A DNA stretch of 64,000 nt from JBBQVS01 sp963792705. Its GTDB lineage: Bacteria; Chloroflexota; Ktedonobacteria; Ktedonobacterales; Ktedonobacteraceae. A program made the translations under genes and the position numbers. The notes under the pieces are model-generated. The model saw only the letters and a program-made list of their open reading frames with translations, searched no databases and was not told where the DNA came from. Location of the stretch: assembly GCA_963792705.1 (NCBI GenBank), contig CAWBXD010000010.1:1-64000 (forward strand), given 5' to 3'. Shown piece after piece: positions 27,803-35,379 of this stretch. The first letter of the stretch is position 1. Each line of letters starts with the position of its first letter.

Positions 27803-28279
27803 ATGCATCAATATGTCGATTTGAGTAACGATTTACTTCATAAACGTGGTTATCGCTTGACGCCGCAGCGTTACCTTGTCTTAAGTGTGATACAAGAAGC
27901 GAACGGGCATATTAGCCTTGAGCAGATTGCGGATCGCGTCCAGGCACTTAACCCTCGCGTTAGCCTCTCAACCATTTACCGCACGTTAGAACTCCTCAAC
28001 GAGCTAGGCCTAATACACGAAAATCATCTGCCCGGCGAACCTCTCCATTATGAAATGCCACAAGGGAACAACCACCATCACCTTGTATGTAAGAAGTGTA
28101 AAACCATGATACATCTTGATGACGCACTTTTGGGAGATCTGCACGAACGGATGCAGAAACAATACCATTTCCACAACCTCTCGCTTGGCTTATTGGCAGC
28201 AGGATACTGTGATACATGCTGGCAACATATGCAGCAAGAGGCCGAGCATCTTCTCCAGGAAACTGACGCACAGCAATAG
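27803..28279 (+). CDS. Fur-family metal-responsive repressor
   Basis: A 158-residue regulator with a winged helix (YRLTPQRYLVLSVIQEANGH, then VSLSTIYRTLELLNELGLI) and a dimerisation domain with the metal motif NNHHHLVCKKC. Two CxxC pairs (CKKC and CDTC) form the usual structural zinc site. Members sense Fe, Zn, Ni or peroxide. Its position directly after the NiCoT permease favours nickel or cobalt sensing, but the ligand set does not settle it. The start at 27803 has GAGGACGTGCAAG upstream. It is separated from the CysRS fusion gene by 222 bases without a recognised gene. Confidence 0.9.
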   Translation: MHQYVDLSNDLLHKRGYRLTPQRYLVLSVIQEANGHISLEQIADRVQALNPRVSLSTIYRTLELLNELGLIHENHLPGEPLHYEMPQGNNHHHLVCKKCKTMIHLDDALLGDLHERMQKQYHFHNLSLGLLAAGYCDTCWQHMQQEAEHLLQETDAQQ

Positions 28280-28501
28280 GCCGCTCTTCTGTTGTATACT
28301 ATGTACGCTCTATACAATTATGTTTCATTGTGCTGTGAGCACAAGGTATTTCGTTGCTCGAAACTTTCTTGTAAAGCGTTCATTCTTTCCCGATATACGT
28401 ATACTCAAAAATTCGTAGTACTCACTTATACTTGCTAAAGACTCTTAGTAAGGAAGAGTAATCCTGGCTTTATACACATTTCCTGCGGAGGCATCGTATT
28501 C

Positions 28502-30901
28502 ATGAGGATTTATAATACCTTGACACGGCAGATAGAAGAGATTGTGCCTATGGAGGATGGGAAGATCAAGATGTATTCTTGTGGCCCCACCGTCTATCGC
28601 TATATCCACATTGGCAACTTGCGAACCTTTGTCATGGCAGACTGGGTGCGAAGAGCCTTTGAGTATCGAGGGGTTGAAGTCCTGCATGTAAAAAATATTA
28701 CCGACGTGGGACATATGCGACGCGAAGTCGTAGACCAAGGCGAAGATAAGGTTGAGGCACAGGCACGTAAAGAGGGAAAGTCATCTCTTGAGATTGCACA
28801 ATTCTATACCGACGCCTTCCATGAAGATGAAACGTTACTGAACATCCTGCCAGCACACGTTTTTCCACGCGCAACACAGCACGTCCCCGAAATGATTAAG
28901 ATTATTCAAGGGTTAGTGGCAAAAGAAATTGCCTATGAGGTCAACGGGAATGTGTACTTCGATATCAAACGCTTTCCTGACTATGGCAAGCTTTCTGGCA
29001 ACCTGCTCGAACATATGATGGCGGGAGTACACGAGGGCGTTGATGCAGACCGACACAACCCTGAAGATTTTCCCTTGTGGAAGGTTGCCGAACCTGGACG
29101 CGAAATGGCGTGGGAAAGTCCGTGGGGACGCGGCTTTCCTGGCTGGCACATCGAGTGTACAGCAATGTCGATGAAGTATCTTGGTACACATTTTGACCTG
29201 CACACGGGCGGCGTTGACAACATTTTCCCACATCACGAAGATGAAATCGCACAAAGTGAAGGCTTTTCGGGTGAGCAGTTTGTCAACTACTGGCTCCATG
29301 CACAGCATCTGCTCGCCGATGGGCAAAAGATGGCAAAGTCTACCGGCAATGCATATACACGGGCAGAGGTGGCGTCGCGTGGCTTTGAACCAATGGCCTT
29401 GCGCTATTTTTATACAACAGCACTCTACCGTAGTCGTCTCAACTTTACCTTTCGAGCCTTGCAAGCAGCCCAAACTTCTTTAGAACGACTCAGAGACTTA
29501 GCATACCGTCTACTGTTGCAAGGAGACGAAAAAGCCATCTTTTCTGATGAACCGATGCTGGAGGATGAGGGAAGGCAGTGGAGAGCGACCTTTCTTGCCG
29601 AAGTTGAGAACGATTTGAATATGCCTCGTGCGATGGCGGTTGTCTGGGCGATGCTACGTTCAGCAGAAAACGCAACGACGAAACTGCGTGTACTCTTCGA
29701 CATGGATTGTATTCTTGGCTTTGGGCTTAAAGCATACCTTGCAAGTGATCAACCTCAACATAGAATTGAACCTGCCGCCTATCTAGCAGCCGTACCATCG
29801 CCAGTGGCCGCTCAAGTACAGACACGCGCAACCTTAAGAACACAACAAAGTTACCAGCAAGCTGATACTCTACGTCAGCAATTGAGTCAAGAGGGCTATC
29901 TGGTACGGGATACAGAGCGAGGTACACTCGTTGCACCACGTCGCCTGGATGAAGAGTTTTCGGTTCTCGCCCGTTCTACCGATGCTCCCGATATGACACA
30001 AAAGTCGGACCTCTTCGAATTTTCGGTGAACCTATTAGCGCATAACAGCAAAGATGATGTAGCACGCTGTATAGAGAGTGTGCGACGTTCGGTTGGAAAG
30101 CACACGATAGAGATCGTTGTGATCGACAATGGGTCAACAGACGAAACGCTGCCCTATCTACAACAGCTTGCGCGTCAAGGAGATTTGACGGGGGAAGATG
30201 GGCAACGCATTGGTCTACACGTGCTCTTCGCAGACCACAACATGGGTTTTGCAGCGGGTCGTAATGCAACGATGCGTGTGAGTTGTGGACATTTTATTGT
30301 GCTGATGGATACCTCTATCGAGGTCAAAGGGGATATCTGGACACCATTAGCAACCACGCTAGCAGACCCGTTAGTAGGTGTGGTGGGACCTTATGGTTTG
30401 GTGACAGAAGACCTGCGTGACTTTCATGAGTCTGTAGGACCACAGGTTGACGCGGTTGAAGGCTATCTCATGGCCTTCCGTCGTACACTTCTATCAGAGG
30501 TAGGGTGGATTGATGAGAAATTTCGTTTTTACCGTTTGATGGACATTTTCTATAGTTTCTTTTTCAAGGCAGCAGGCTATCGTGCTATGACGGTTTCACC
30601 CGTGGTAGAGCTGATCGAGAAGCATCCACACCGTGAATGGTATAGTCTCAGTGAGGACGAACAGCGTACAAAAAGCAAGAAAAACTATGATATCTTCCGT
30701 GATCGCTGGCATCACGGCGAAAGCCTTCTTGTGAAAAACTATAATCCAGAGCATTTGTGGCCCAGTCACAATCACCCCTTGCATCTTCAAGGGACCCATA
30801 CGCATACACCGGATGAACTTCCAGCTCCTGGTACGATGCATAGTCATTCGCATCAGCATTGGCCCGATCATTCGCATGAACATCTTCATGTACATGAATA
30901 G
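28502..30901 (+). CDS. cysS: Cysteinyl-tRNA synthetase fused to a family-2 glycosyltransferase and His-rich tail
   Basis: Residues 1-~480 are a complete class I CysRS: HIGN (36-39), zinc ligands Cys27, Cys219, His244 and Glu248, the KMAKS loop (276-280), a DALR-type domain (ENDLNMPRAMAVVWAM) and the C-terminal RxxAD...Dt..Gt region. Residues ~507-735 are a GT-A family-2 glycosyltransferase: VVIDNGSTDETL, NMGFAAGRNAT, and LMDTS at the usual DxD place. The tail 751-799 contains about 15 histidines. Ordinary CysRS ends near residue 465, so this is a genuine fusion in one uninterrupted frame. It is the only CysRS in the window and probably charges tRNA-Cys; the transferase may be altered in its metal site. 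It opens an operon with the ThuA-Gfo fusion 31 bases on. Confidence 0.9.
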   Translation: MRIYNTLTRQIEEIVPMEDGKIKMYSCGPTVYRYIHIGNLRTFVMADWVRRAFEYRGVEVLHVKNITDVGHMRREVVDQGEDKVEAQARKEGKSSLEIAQFYTDAFHEDETLLNILPAHVFPRATQHVPEMIKIIQGLVAKEIAYEVNGNVYFDIKRFPDYGKLSGNLLEHMMAGVHEGVDADRHNPEDFPLWKVAEPGREMAWESPWGRGFPGWHIECTAMSMKYLGTHFDLHTGGVDNIFPHHEDEIAQSEGFSGEQFVNYWLHAQHLLADGQKMAKSTGNAYTRAEVASRGFEPMALRYFYTTALYRSRLNFTFRALQAAQTSLERLRDLAYRLLLQGDEKAIFSDEPMLEDEGRQWRATFLAEVENDLNMPRAMAVVWAMLRSAENATTKLRVLFDMDCILGFGLKAYLASDQPQHRIEPAAYLAAVPSPVAAQVQTRATLRTQQSYQQADTLRQQLSQEGYLVRDTERGTLVAPRRLDEEFSVLARSTDAPDMTQKSDLFEFSVNLLAHNSKDDVARCIESVRRSVGKHTIEIVVIDNGSTDETLPYLQQLARQGDLTGEDGQRIGLHVLFADHNMGFAAGRNATMRVSCGHFIVLMDTSIEVKGDIWTPLATTLADPLVGVVGPYGLVTEDLRDFHESVGPQVDAVEGYLMAFRRTLLSEVGWIDEKFRFYRLMDIFYSFFFKAAGYRAMTVSPVVELIEKHPHREWYSLSEDEQRTKSKKNYDIFRDRWHHGESLLVKNYNPEHLWPSHNHPLHLQGTHTHTPDELPAPGTMHSHSHQHWPDHSHEHLHVHE

Positions 30902-30932
30902 GGAATATCAGGAAAGAGGAGTTATACACCGT

Positions 30933-32537
30933 ATGTTCGTACTAGAAGATGTCTCGATAGTGACCGCTCAGGAGTCATTTGATCATTTAACGCCAAACCA
31001 AGTTGTGTTCTTAGATGGGAGTATGGGACCACTCACTCCTGCACAAGAGGCTGCGCTTTGCAGCTTTGTTGAAAATGGTGGTGGATTAGTCTGTAGCGGA
31101 AACGCAGTAGAGATGTACCATGAGTATGATGCTCTAGGTGCAGTTCTTGGGCATGTCCGTGGCATGTGTACTCCGCAAAGCGAAATCATCGTGCGGGTCG
31201 CCACCCCTGACTCCTATCTCACACGTCGTGTTGATACTTCTTTCGCGGTGTTTGAGGCGGTCTATTTGCTGGCAAGAGTTCCTTCTGATGCTCAAATTCT
31301 ATGGAGCACTACATGGCACTACGTACCATATGCCGTTGCGTATACCCGTTCCTATGGTCGCGGAAGAGTCTTCTGTACAACGTTAGGCAGTACATCAGAG
31401 ACACAAACGCATCCTGTGTTTCAACAAATGTTAGGACGTGCCATGCGTTATGCGGCAGGAGTGAACACAATAGAAATACCTGCACGGGTGGCGATGATTG
31501 GCTATGGCGCGATTGGTTTTGAGCACGGAACAGCAATTAGTAATGTATCAGGGTTAGAATACGCACTGGTATGTGACCGCAATGAAGAACGTCTGAGTGC
31601 GGCACAAACCGCTTTTCCAGGAGTACGTACCTGTACCGACTTGCAAGAAGTGGCTGAAGACCCAACAATCAATGTAGTGATCGTCTCAACACCACCCAAT
31701 ACGCATGCCGCTATTACCATGCAGATGTTACACGCAGGAAAACACGTTGTCAGCGAAAAACCGTTTTGTTTGACAACCGCTGAAGCCGATGAGATGATCG
31801 AGCTTGCTACGACCTTGCAACGCGCCTTAACCGTCTATCAATGCAGACGTTGGGACCCAGATTATCTTGCCATTCAGCAGGTCATCAAAAGCGGAAGTAT
31901 TGGTCCCATATTTCACATGGAAACCTTTATTGGTGGCTATACACATCCATGTGATTACTGGCATTCGCACGAACCAATCTCCGGTGGTGTCTTTTATGAT
32001 TGGGGATCACACTACCTGGATTGGATATTGCAACTCATTCCCGACCGTGTGGTAAGTGTGCGCGGCGTAAAACATAAACGTGTATGGCATGATGTCACCA
32101 ATGCGGACCAGTCAACTGTCTATCTGCGTTTCGCCAACGGGCAGGAAGCCGAGTTTATGCATTCAGACATCGCGGCGGCGATGAAGCCAAAGTGGTATAT
32201 TCTAGGGGAGCAGGGTGCTATTGTGGGGGATTGGCGACAGGAGACGATAAAGACACGCCGTTGGTCGGGCGACCTTATTGAAGAACAACTTGCCCCTTCT
32301 GAAGCATTACCCAATCTCGTCGTCTCTACCCGCGATAGAAGCGGTGCCATTCATGAACAGCATCTCACACTCCCCTCTGCACCATTGTATGCCTTTCATC
32401 GGAATCTCGCCAACCATCTCCATTCGGGAGAGGCTTTAGCGGTACCACCCGAAGAGTCAAGACGTAACATCATGGTGATGGAGGCAGCGAAACGTTCCGC
32501 AGAACAGGACAGCGAAAGCATTGCTCTCGATTGCTAA
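30933..32537 (+). CDS. ThuA-like domain fused to Gfo/Idh/MocA oxidoreductase
   Basis: The N-terminal ~180 residues match the ThuA (trehalose-utilisation, class I amidotransferase-like) fold: LTPAQEAALCSFVENGGGLV, AVEMYHEYDALGAVLG and YGRGRVFCTTLGS. From ~184 a Gfo/Idh/MocA dehydrogenase follows with the Rossmann motif GYGAIG (190-195), EKP (275-277) and a catalytic FYDWGSHYLDW (Asp357/His360). Such enzymes oxidise or epimerise sugars with bound NAD(P). The ATG at 30933 has GGAAAGAGGAG upstream. It directly follows the CysRS-glycosyltransferase gene and precedes an S51-type peptidase. With a glycosyltransferase upstream, sugar-linked chemistry is likely, but the substrate is not known. Confidence 0.85.
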   Translation: MFVLEDVSIVTAQESFDHLTPNQVVFLDGSMGPLTPAQEAALCSFVENGGGLVCSGNAVEMYHEYDALGAVLGHVRGMCTPQSEIIVRVATPDSYLTRRVDTSFAVFEAVYLLARVPSDAQILWSTTWHYVPYAVAYTRSYGRGRVFCTTLGSTSETQTHPVFQQMLGRAMRYAAGVNTIEIPARVAMIGYGAIGFEHGTAISNVSGLEYALVCDRNEERLSAAQTAFPGVRTCTDLQEVAEDPTINVVIVSTPPNTHAAITMQMLHAGKHVVSEKPFCLTTAEADEMIELATTLQRALTVYQCRRWDPDYLAIQQVIKSGSIGPIFHMETFIGGYTHPCDYWHSHEPISGGVFYDWGSHYLDWILQLIPDRVVSVRGVKHKRVWHDVTNADQSTVYLRFANGQEAEFMHSDIAAAMKPKWYILGEQGAIVGDWRQETIKTRRWSGDLIEEQLAPSEALPNLVVSTRDRSGAIHEQHLTLPSAPLYAFHRNLANHLHSGEALAVPPEESRRNIMVMEAAKRSAEQDSESIALDC

Positions 32538-32595
32538 TTAATGAAAGAAACGAATACAGGTAAGTAAACTTACTTGTGGAAGGAAACACCAACGT

Positions 32596-33369
32596 ATGAT
32601 GTCTAGTAGTCAACGCCGTAGCCCTGGCACAGTTGCACTTGTAGGCTCCGGTGAATACCTTGATGTGATGAACGAGGTTGATACCTATCTCTTAAATACT
32701 GTGGGAGGTGCAGGGACAGCGAAAGTTGCCCTTCTTCCAACAGCAAGCGGTCTGGAGCCAAATGGACCAACATCCTGGAACAATCTAGGCTTACAACATT
32801 TCAAGAAGCTAGGTGTACAAGATATACGTGCAACACGTATCATTAATCGCGCCAGCGCGTTTGACCAAGCACAACTGGACCTCTTACAAGGTGCCGACTT
32901 CTATTATTTTTCTGGTGGCAATCCGCAGCACACCATAGATACATTGCGAGACTCGCCAGCATGGAACATCATTAAAACAGCGTATGAGAATGGGGCGGTT
33001 CTTGCTGGCTGTAGTGCTGGTGCGATGATGCTTAGCGCGCGAACTATCTCTGTGCGACAGGTTATGATGGGAGAGCCAGTAAGCTTTGTCGAGGCAATGG
33101 GCGTTGTGCCAAACGTGATTGTATTTCCCCACTTTGACCGCATGGCTGGCTTCTTAGATCAAAACCGCTTCTCACACCTGCTAAGTTCTATTCCTGACCA
33201 GAATCGTGTTATTGGCGTTGACGAAGATACTGCGCTAGTACGTATCGAGCCAAGCGAAACACCTGACAAGCCAGCTCGATGGCGTGTCATGGGGCGGCAG
33301 ACCGTCAGCATATTTGACGGAGACAAAAAACCACGCATACTTCGTAGTGGAGATGAGATAGCATTGTAA
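32596..33369 (+). CDS. Second peptidase S51-family protein
   Basis: A 257-residue member with nucleophile Ser140 in AGCSAGAMML, the FSGGNP loop (106-110), NVIVFPHFDRM and GVDEDTALV. It is only distantly similar to the S51 gene at 24330. The family cleaves Asp-containing di- or polypeptides. It is 58 bases after the ThuA-Gfo gene and probably co-transcribed with it. GGAAGGAAAC lies upstream; two adjacent ATGs (32596 and 32599) are equally possible starts. Confidence 0.82.
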   Translation: MMSSSQRRSPGTVALVGSGEYLDVMNEVDTYLLNTVGGAGTAKVALLPTASGLEPNGPTSWNNLGLQHFKKLGVQDIRATRIINRASAFDQAQLDLLQGADFYYFSGGNPQHTIDTLRDSPAWNIIKTAYENGAVLAGCSAGAMMLSARTISVRQVMMGEPVSFVEAMGVVPNVIVFPHFDRMAGFLDQNRFSHLLSSIPDQNRVIGVDEDTALVRIEPSETPDKPARWRVMGRQTVSIFDGDKKPRILRSGDEIAL

Positions 33370-33383
33370 AAGGAAGCTTTCCC

Positions 33384-33412
33384 TTGACAAACTCTCAAAA
33401 ATCGCGTACTAT
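33384..33412 (+). promoter_or_regulatory. Promoter of the ArsR-family sensor gene
   Basis: -35 TTGACA (33384-33389), a 17-base spacer and -10 TACTAT (33407-33412). Initiation would fall at about 33418-33420, at the second in-frame ATG, giving a leaderless or nearly leaderless mRNA. Confidence 0.65.
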
Positions 33413-33430
33413 ATGAGCATGCACTCAGAT
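33411..33430 (+). promoter_or_regulatory. Imperfect operator of the ArsR-family sensor
   Basis: ATATGA-N8-TCAGAT is an imperfect dyad (5 of 6 arm bases paired) spanning the -10 box and the predicted start site, as in SmtB/CzrA-type operators. It fits autorepression relieved by metal. Confidence 0.4.
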
Positions 33431-33826
33431 ACACATAAAAAACAGAAAGATGTACCCTCTGCTCTGACGCCAATCGATCCTGATGGTGTCGCAGAACTTC
33501 AGGCATCAGCTCCATCAGACGAACTGATTGCGGTTGTAACGGGCACATTTCAAGCACTCGGCGACCCAACACGGCTGAAAATATTGTACGCGTTAGTGAA
33601 GCGTTCCTGCTGTGTGCGTGATTTAGCAATCCTAGTAGGTGTTTCGGAGTCGGCTGTATCGCATCAACTCAGATTTTTAAAGGATCGGCGGCTGGTAAAA
33701 CAACGACGCGAGGGAACAACTATTTACTATTCTTTGGATGATAGCCACTTAGAGGTACTCTTTAGGGAGGCAGAAAATCACGCGGACCATGTGTATTATG
33801 GTCTTCCCGATCATCCTAACGCCTAA
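33419..33826 (+). CDS. ArsR/SmtB-family metal sensor with CzrA-type alpha5 site
   Basis: The ~135-residue repressor has the winged helix TFQALGDPTRLKILYALV, then SESAVSHQLRFLKDRRLVKQ, and TTIYYSLDD. The alpha5 helix DDSHLEVLFREAENHADH has Asp-x-His-x10-His-x2-His, the exact spacing of the Zn(II)/Co(II) site in CzrA and SmtB. The alpha3 pair RSCCVRDLA also provides cysteines. Zinc, cobalt or nickel would release it from DNA. ATGs at 33413 and 33419 are in frame; the promoter favours 33419. The His-rich NicO-type transporter downstream is the natural target. Confidence 0.88.
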   Translation: MHSDTHKKQKDVPSALTPIDPDGVAELQASAPSDELIAVVTGTFQALGDPTRLKILYALVKRSCCVRDLAILVGVSESAVSHQLRFLKDRRLVKQRREGTTIYYSLDDSHLEVLFREAENHADHVYYGLPDHPNA

Positions 33827-33838
33827 AGAAAGGCGAAC

Positions 33839-33859
33839 GCGACTCGCTTAATGAGTCGC
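33839..33859 (+). terminator. Weak hairpin after the ArsR-family gene
   Basis: GCGACTC (33839-33845) and GAGTCGC (33853-33859) form a 7-base stem followed by an AT-rich stretch. It may only attenuate transcription into the transporter gene. Confidence 0.5.
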
Positions 33860-33956
33860 ATATTTATTCGATATCTATCTGAGCGGGTGAGCATATACAC
33901 AGCTACATAGATTGTACATAATGAATTGTTACGAACAGAAAGGCAAAGGAAACACG

Positions 33957-34760
33957 ATGCATACACCATCACTCTTATTACTCTTGGGAGCTGCGGCGGC
34001 TGTTGCAATATTACATTCCATTCTTCCCGATCACTGGGTGCCTCTTGCAGTGGTTGCACGCACACAACGCTGGGGTTTACTGCGTGTTACGCGTGTAAGT
34101 GCGCTAGCATCAGTTGGGCATGTTATCACCTCTTTGGTGCTGGGAGGAATTGTCGCCCTTATTGGACTACAATTTCAGCGTCAACTCGATACACAACAAG
34201 GACATATCATTGGTGGCATCCTCATCCTTACAGGTTTTGGTTTTCTGGTTTGGGGACTCATTGGTGGAGGACATGGGCATAGTCATACAGGGGAAGGACA
34301 TACCCATGCTCATGGTGTAGAGCACGAATATGGACATGTTGATGAACATGAGCACGGGGAACACAGTCATGACGCAGAGCATGAGCATCATCATACAGAA
34401 GAGCACGAGCATGCTCATGAGGAACACGCACACGAGTCTGCACAAGCTAGCAAGAAGCCTATCAAACAGCAAACGCTTGCTGGCAAACTTGCAACAATTG
34501 CGGTTCCCTTTGGTATTGCAGCTTCGCCTGATTTAACGATTTTGCCTGTGGCATTGGGAGCAAGTGCTCTTGGAGGAGGCGCGGTTGTTGGCGTATTGGG
34601 AGTTTTCGCTGCTTTGACTATCGGTACCTTTATTGGTCTCACTGTACTTGCCACGCTTATTGGGTATCAAGTCAAAGGGGCATGGTTAGAAAACAATGCA
34701 AATACCATCACATCTCTTGTTCTCGTTGCGATTGGTGTTGTGGCATTTGTTGGCTTTTAG
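33957..34760 (+). CDS. His-rich NicO/RcnA-type metal transporter
   Basis: A 267-residue protein with about six membrane helices and family motifs HSILPDHWVPLA (20-31) and SVGHVITSLVLGG in helices I and II. Between helices III and IV is a 55-residue loop (106-159) of about 25 histidines mixed with Glu/Asp. The NicO/RcnA group exports nickel and cobalt; a His-rich cytosolic loop is characteristic. AAAGGA precedes the ATG at 33957. It follows the CzrA-type sensor by 130 bases, which contain a weak hairpin and a TGAGCAT element resembling one in the sensor's own operator, so metal-induced export is the likely role. Confidence 0.85.
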   Translation: MHTPSLLLLLGAAAAVAILHSILPDHWVPLAVVARTQRWGLLRVTRVSALASVGHVITSLVLGGIVALIGLQFQRQLDTQQGHIIGGILILTGFGFLVWGLIGGGHGHSHTGEGHTHAHGVEHEYGHVDEHEHGEHSHDAEHEHHHTEEHEHAHEEHAHESAQASKKPIKQQTLAGKLATIAVPFGIAASPDLTILPVALGASALGGGAVVGVLGVFAALTIGTFIGLTVLATLIGYQVKGAWLENNANTITSLVLVAIGVVAFVGF

Positions 34761-34844
34761 AAAGTGTATGTTCTACATCTCTCCTGATGATACATTGAAG
34801 AAACCTTGATACTTCCTTGACGTTGTACGACTATACTTCCCGTA

Positions 34845-34863
34845 CAGTGTAGCTCGTACACTG
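34845..34863 (+). promoter_or_regulatory. Operator-like dyad upstream of the Csd1-like gene
   Basis: CAGTGTA-GCTCG-TACACTG is a perfect 7-base dyad with a 5-base spacer, ending 27 bases before the ATG at 34891. A -35-like TTGACG lies upstream, but a matching -10 was not found. Confidence 0.45.
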
Positions 34864-34890
34864 CAATACGAAAGGAAATGCAAGGAACGT

Positions 34891-35379
34891 ATGGCACAAC
34901 ATCGAGGATATCTTTTAGGACGACTCTTCGCCCTTCTCGCAGCACAGGAGGCATTAGAAAGCTCTCCTGAACACCTGTATCAAGTGGTATCGACCACTCC
35001 CCCACAAGTAATGCCCAAAGCTCTTGCGAGGATGATTGAGGCAGGCAAGGAAGAAATGCTTTTTCCTCTTATGCAGCAACTTCCGCTTGATGCTTTTGAC
35101 AGCGCACTCAACAGGCGCGAACAGGGTGCATTCGCGCTAGGGTATATGCATGAACGCTCTGGCTATTCCGCGCCTCTTATAGAGGAAGAGCGAGATAACG
35201 ATGAACCGGATTTGACGGAACGCTACGAATTTCGTCTTGACCCTCAGTTAAAAGAATGGCTTAAAACAAGGGGCGGTGGTGGGTTCATTCGTACACTTCT
35301 ACGCGCAGAACGTACAGCTATGGTGCAAGATACAACATTCAAGCAACTCTCAGGGGGAGACGAAGAATATGCATCATAA
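34891..35379 (+). CDS. Stand-alone protein resembling the C-terminal part of Csd1/Cas8c
   Basis: The 162-residue protein carries GYLLGRLFALLAAQEAL (6-22), STTPPQVMPKALARM (34-48) and RREQGAFALGYMHERS (75-90). This trio, in this order, matches what I recall of the C-terminal helical region of the type I-C large subunit Csd1/Cas8c, which is also translated separately as Cas11c. Residues ~111-140 (YEFRLDPQLKEWLKTRGGGG then FIRTLLRAE) resemble a ribbon-helix-helix-like segment. No cas gene, repeat array or nuclease is in the window. Its end overlaps the phospholipase-like gene by 11 bases. The Csd1 resemblance is from motif memory and needs a profile search. Confidence 0.6.
   Translation: MAQHRGYLLGRLFALLAAQEALESSPEHLYQVVSTTPPQVMPKALARMIEAGKEEMLFPLMQQLPLDAFDSALNRREQGAFALGYMHERSGYSAPLIEEERDNDEPDLTERYEFRLDPQLKEWLKTRGGGGFIRTLLRAERTAMVQDTTFKQLSGGDEEYAS

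Noticed and set aside
28280..28501. Possible T-box before the CysRS gene
   Set aside because: No AGGGTGGNACCGCG-like core or terminator/antiterminator was found.
34761..34890. CRISPR repeat or leader near the Csd1-like gene
   Set aside because: Only a single 19-base dyad; no spaced direct repeats anywhere in the window.
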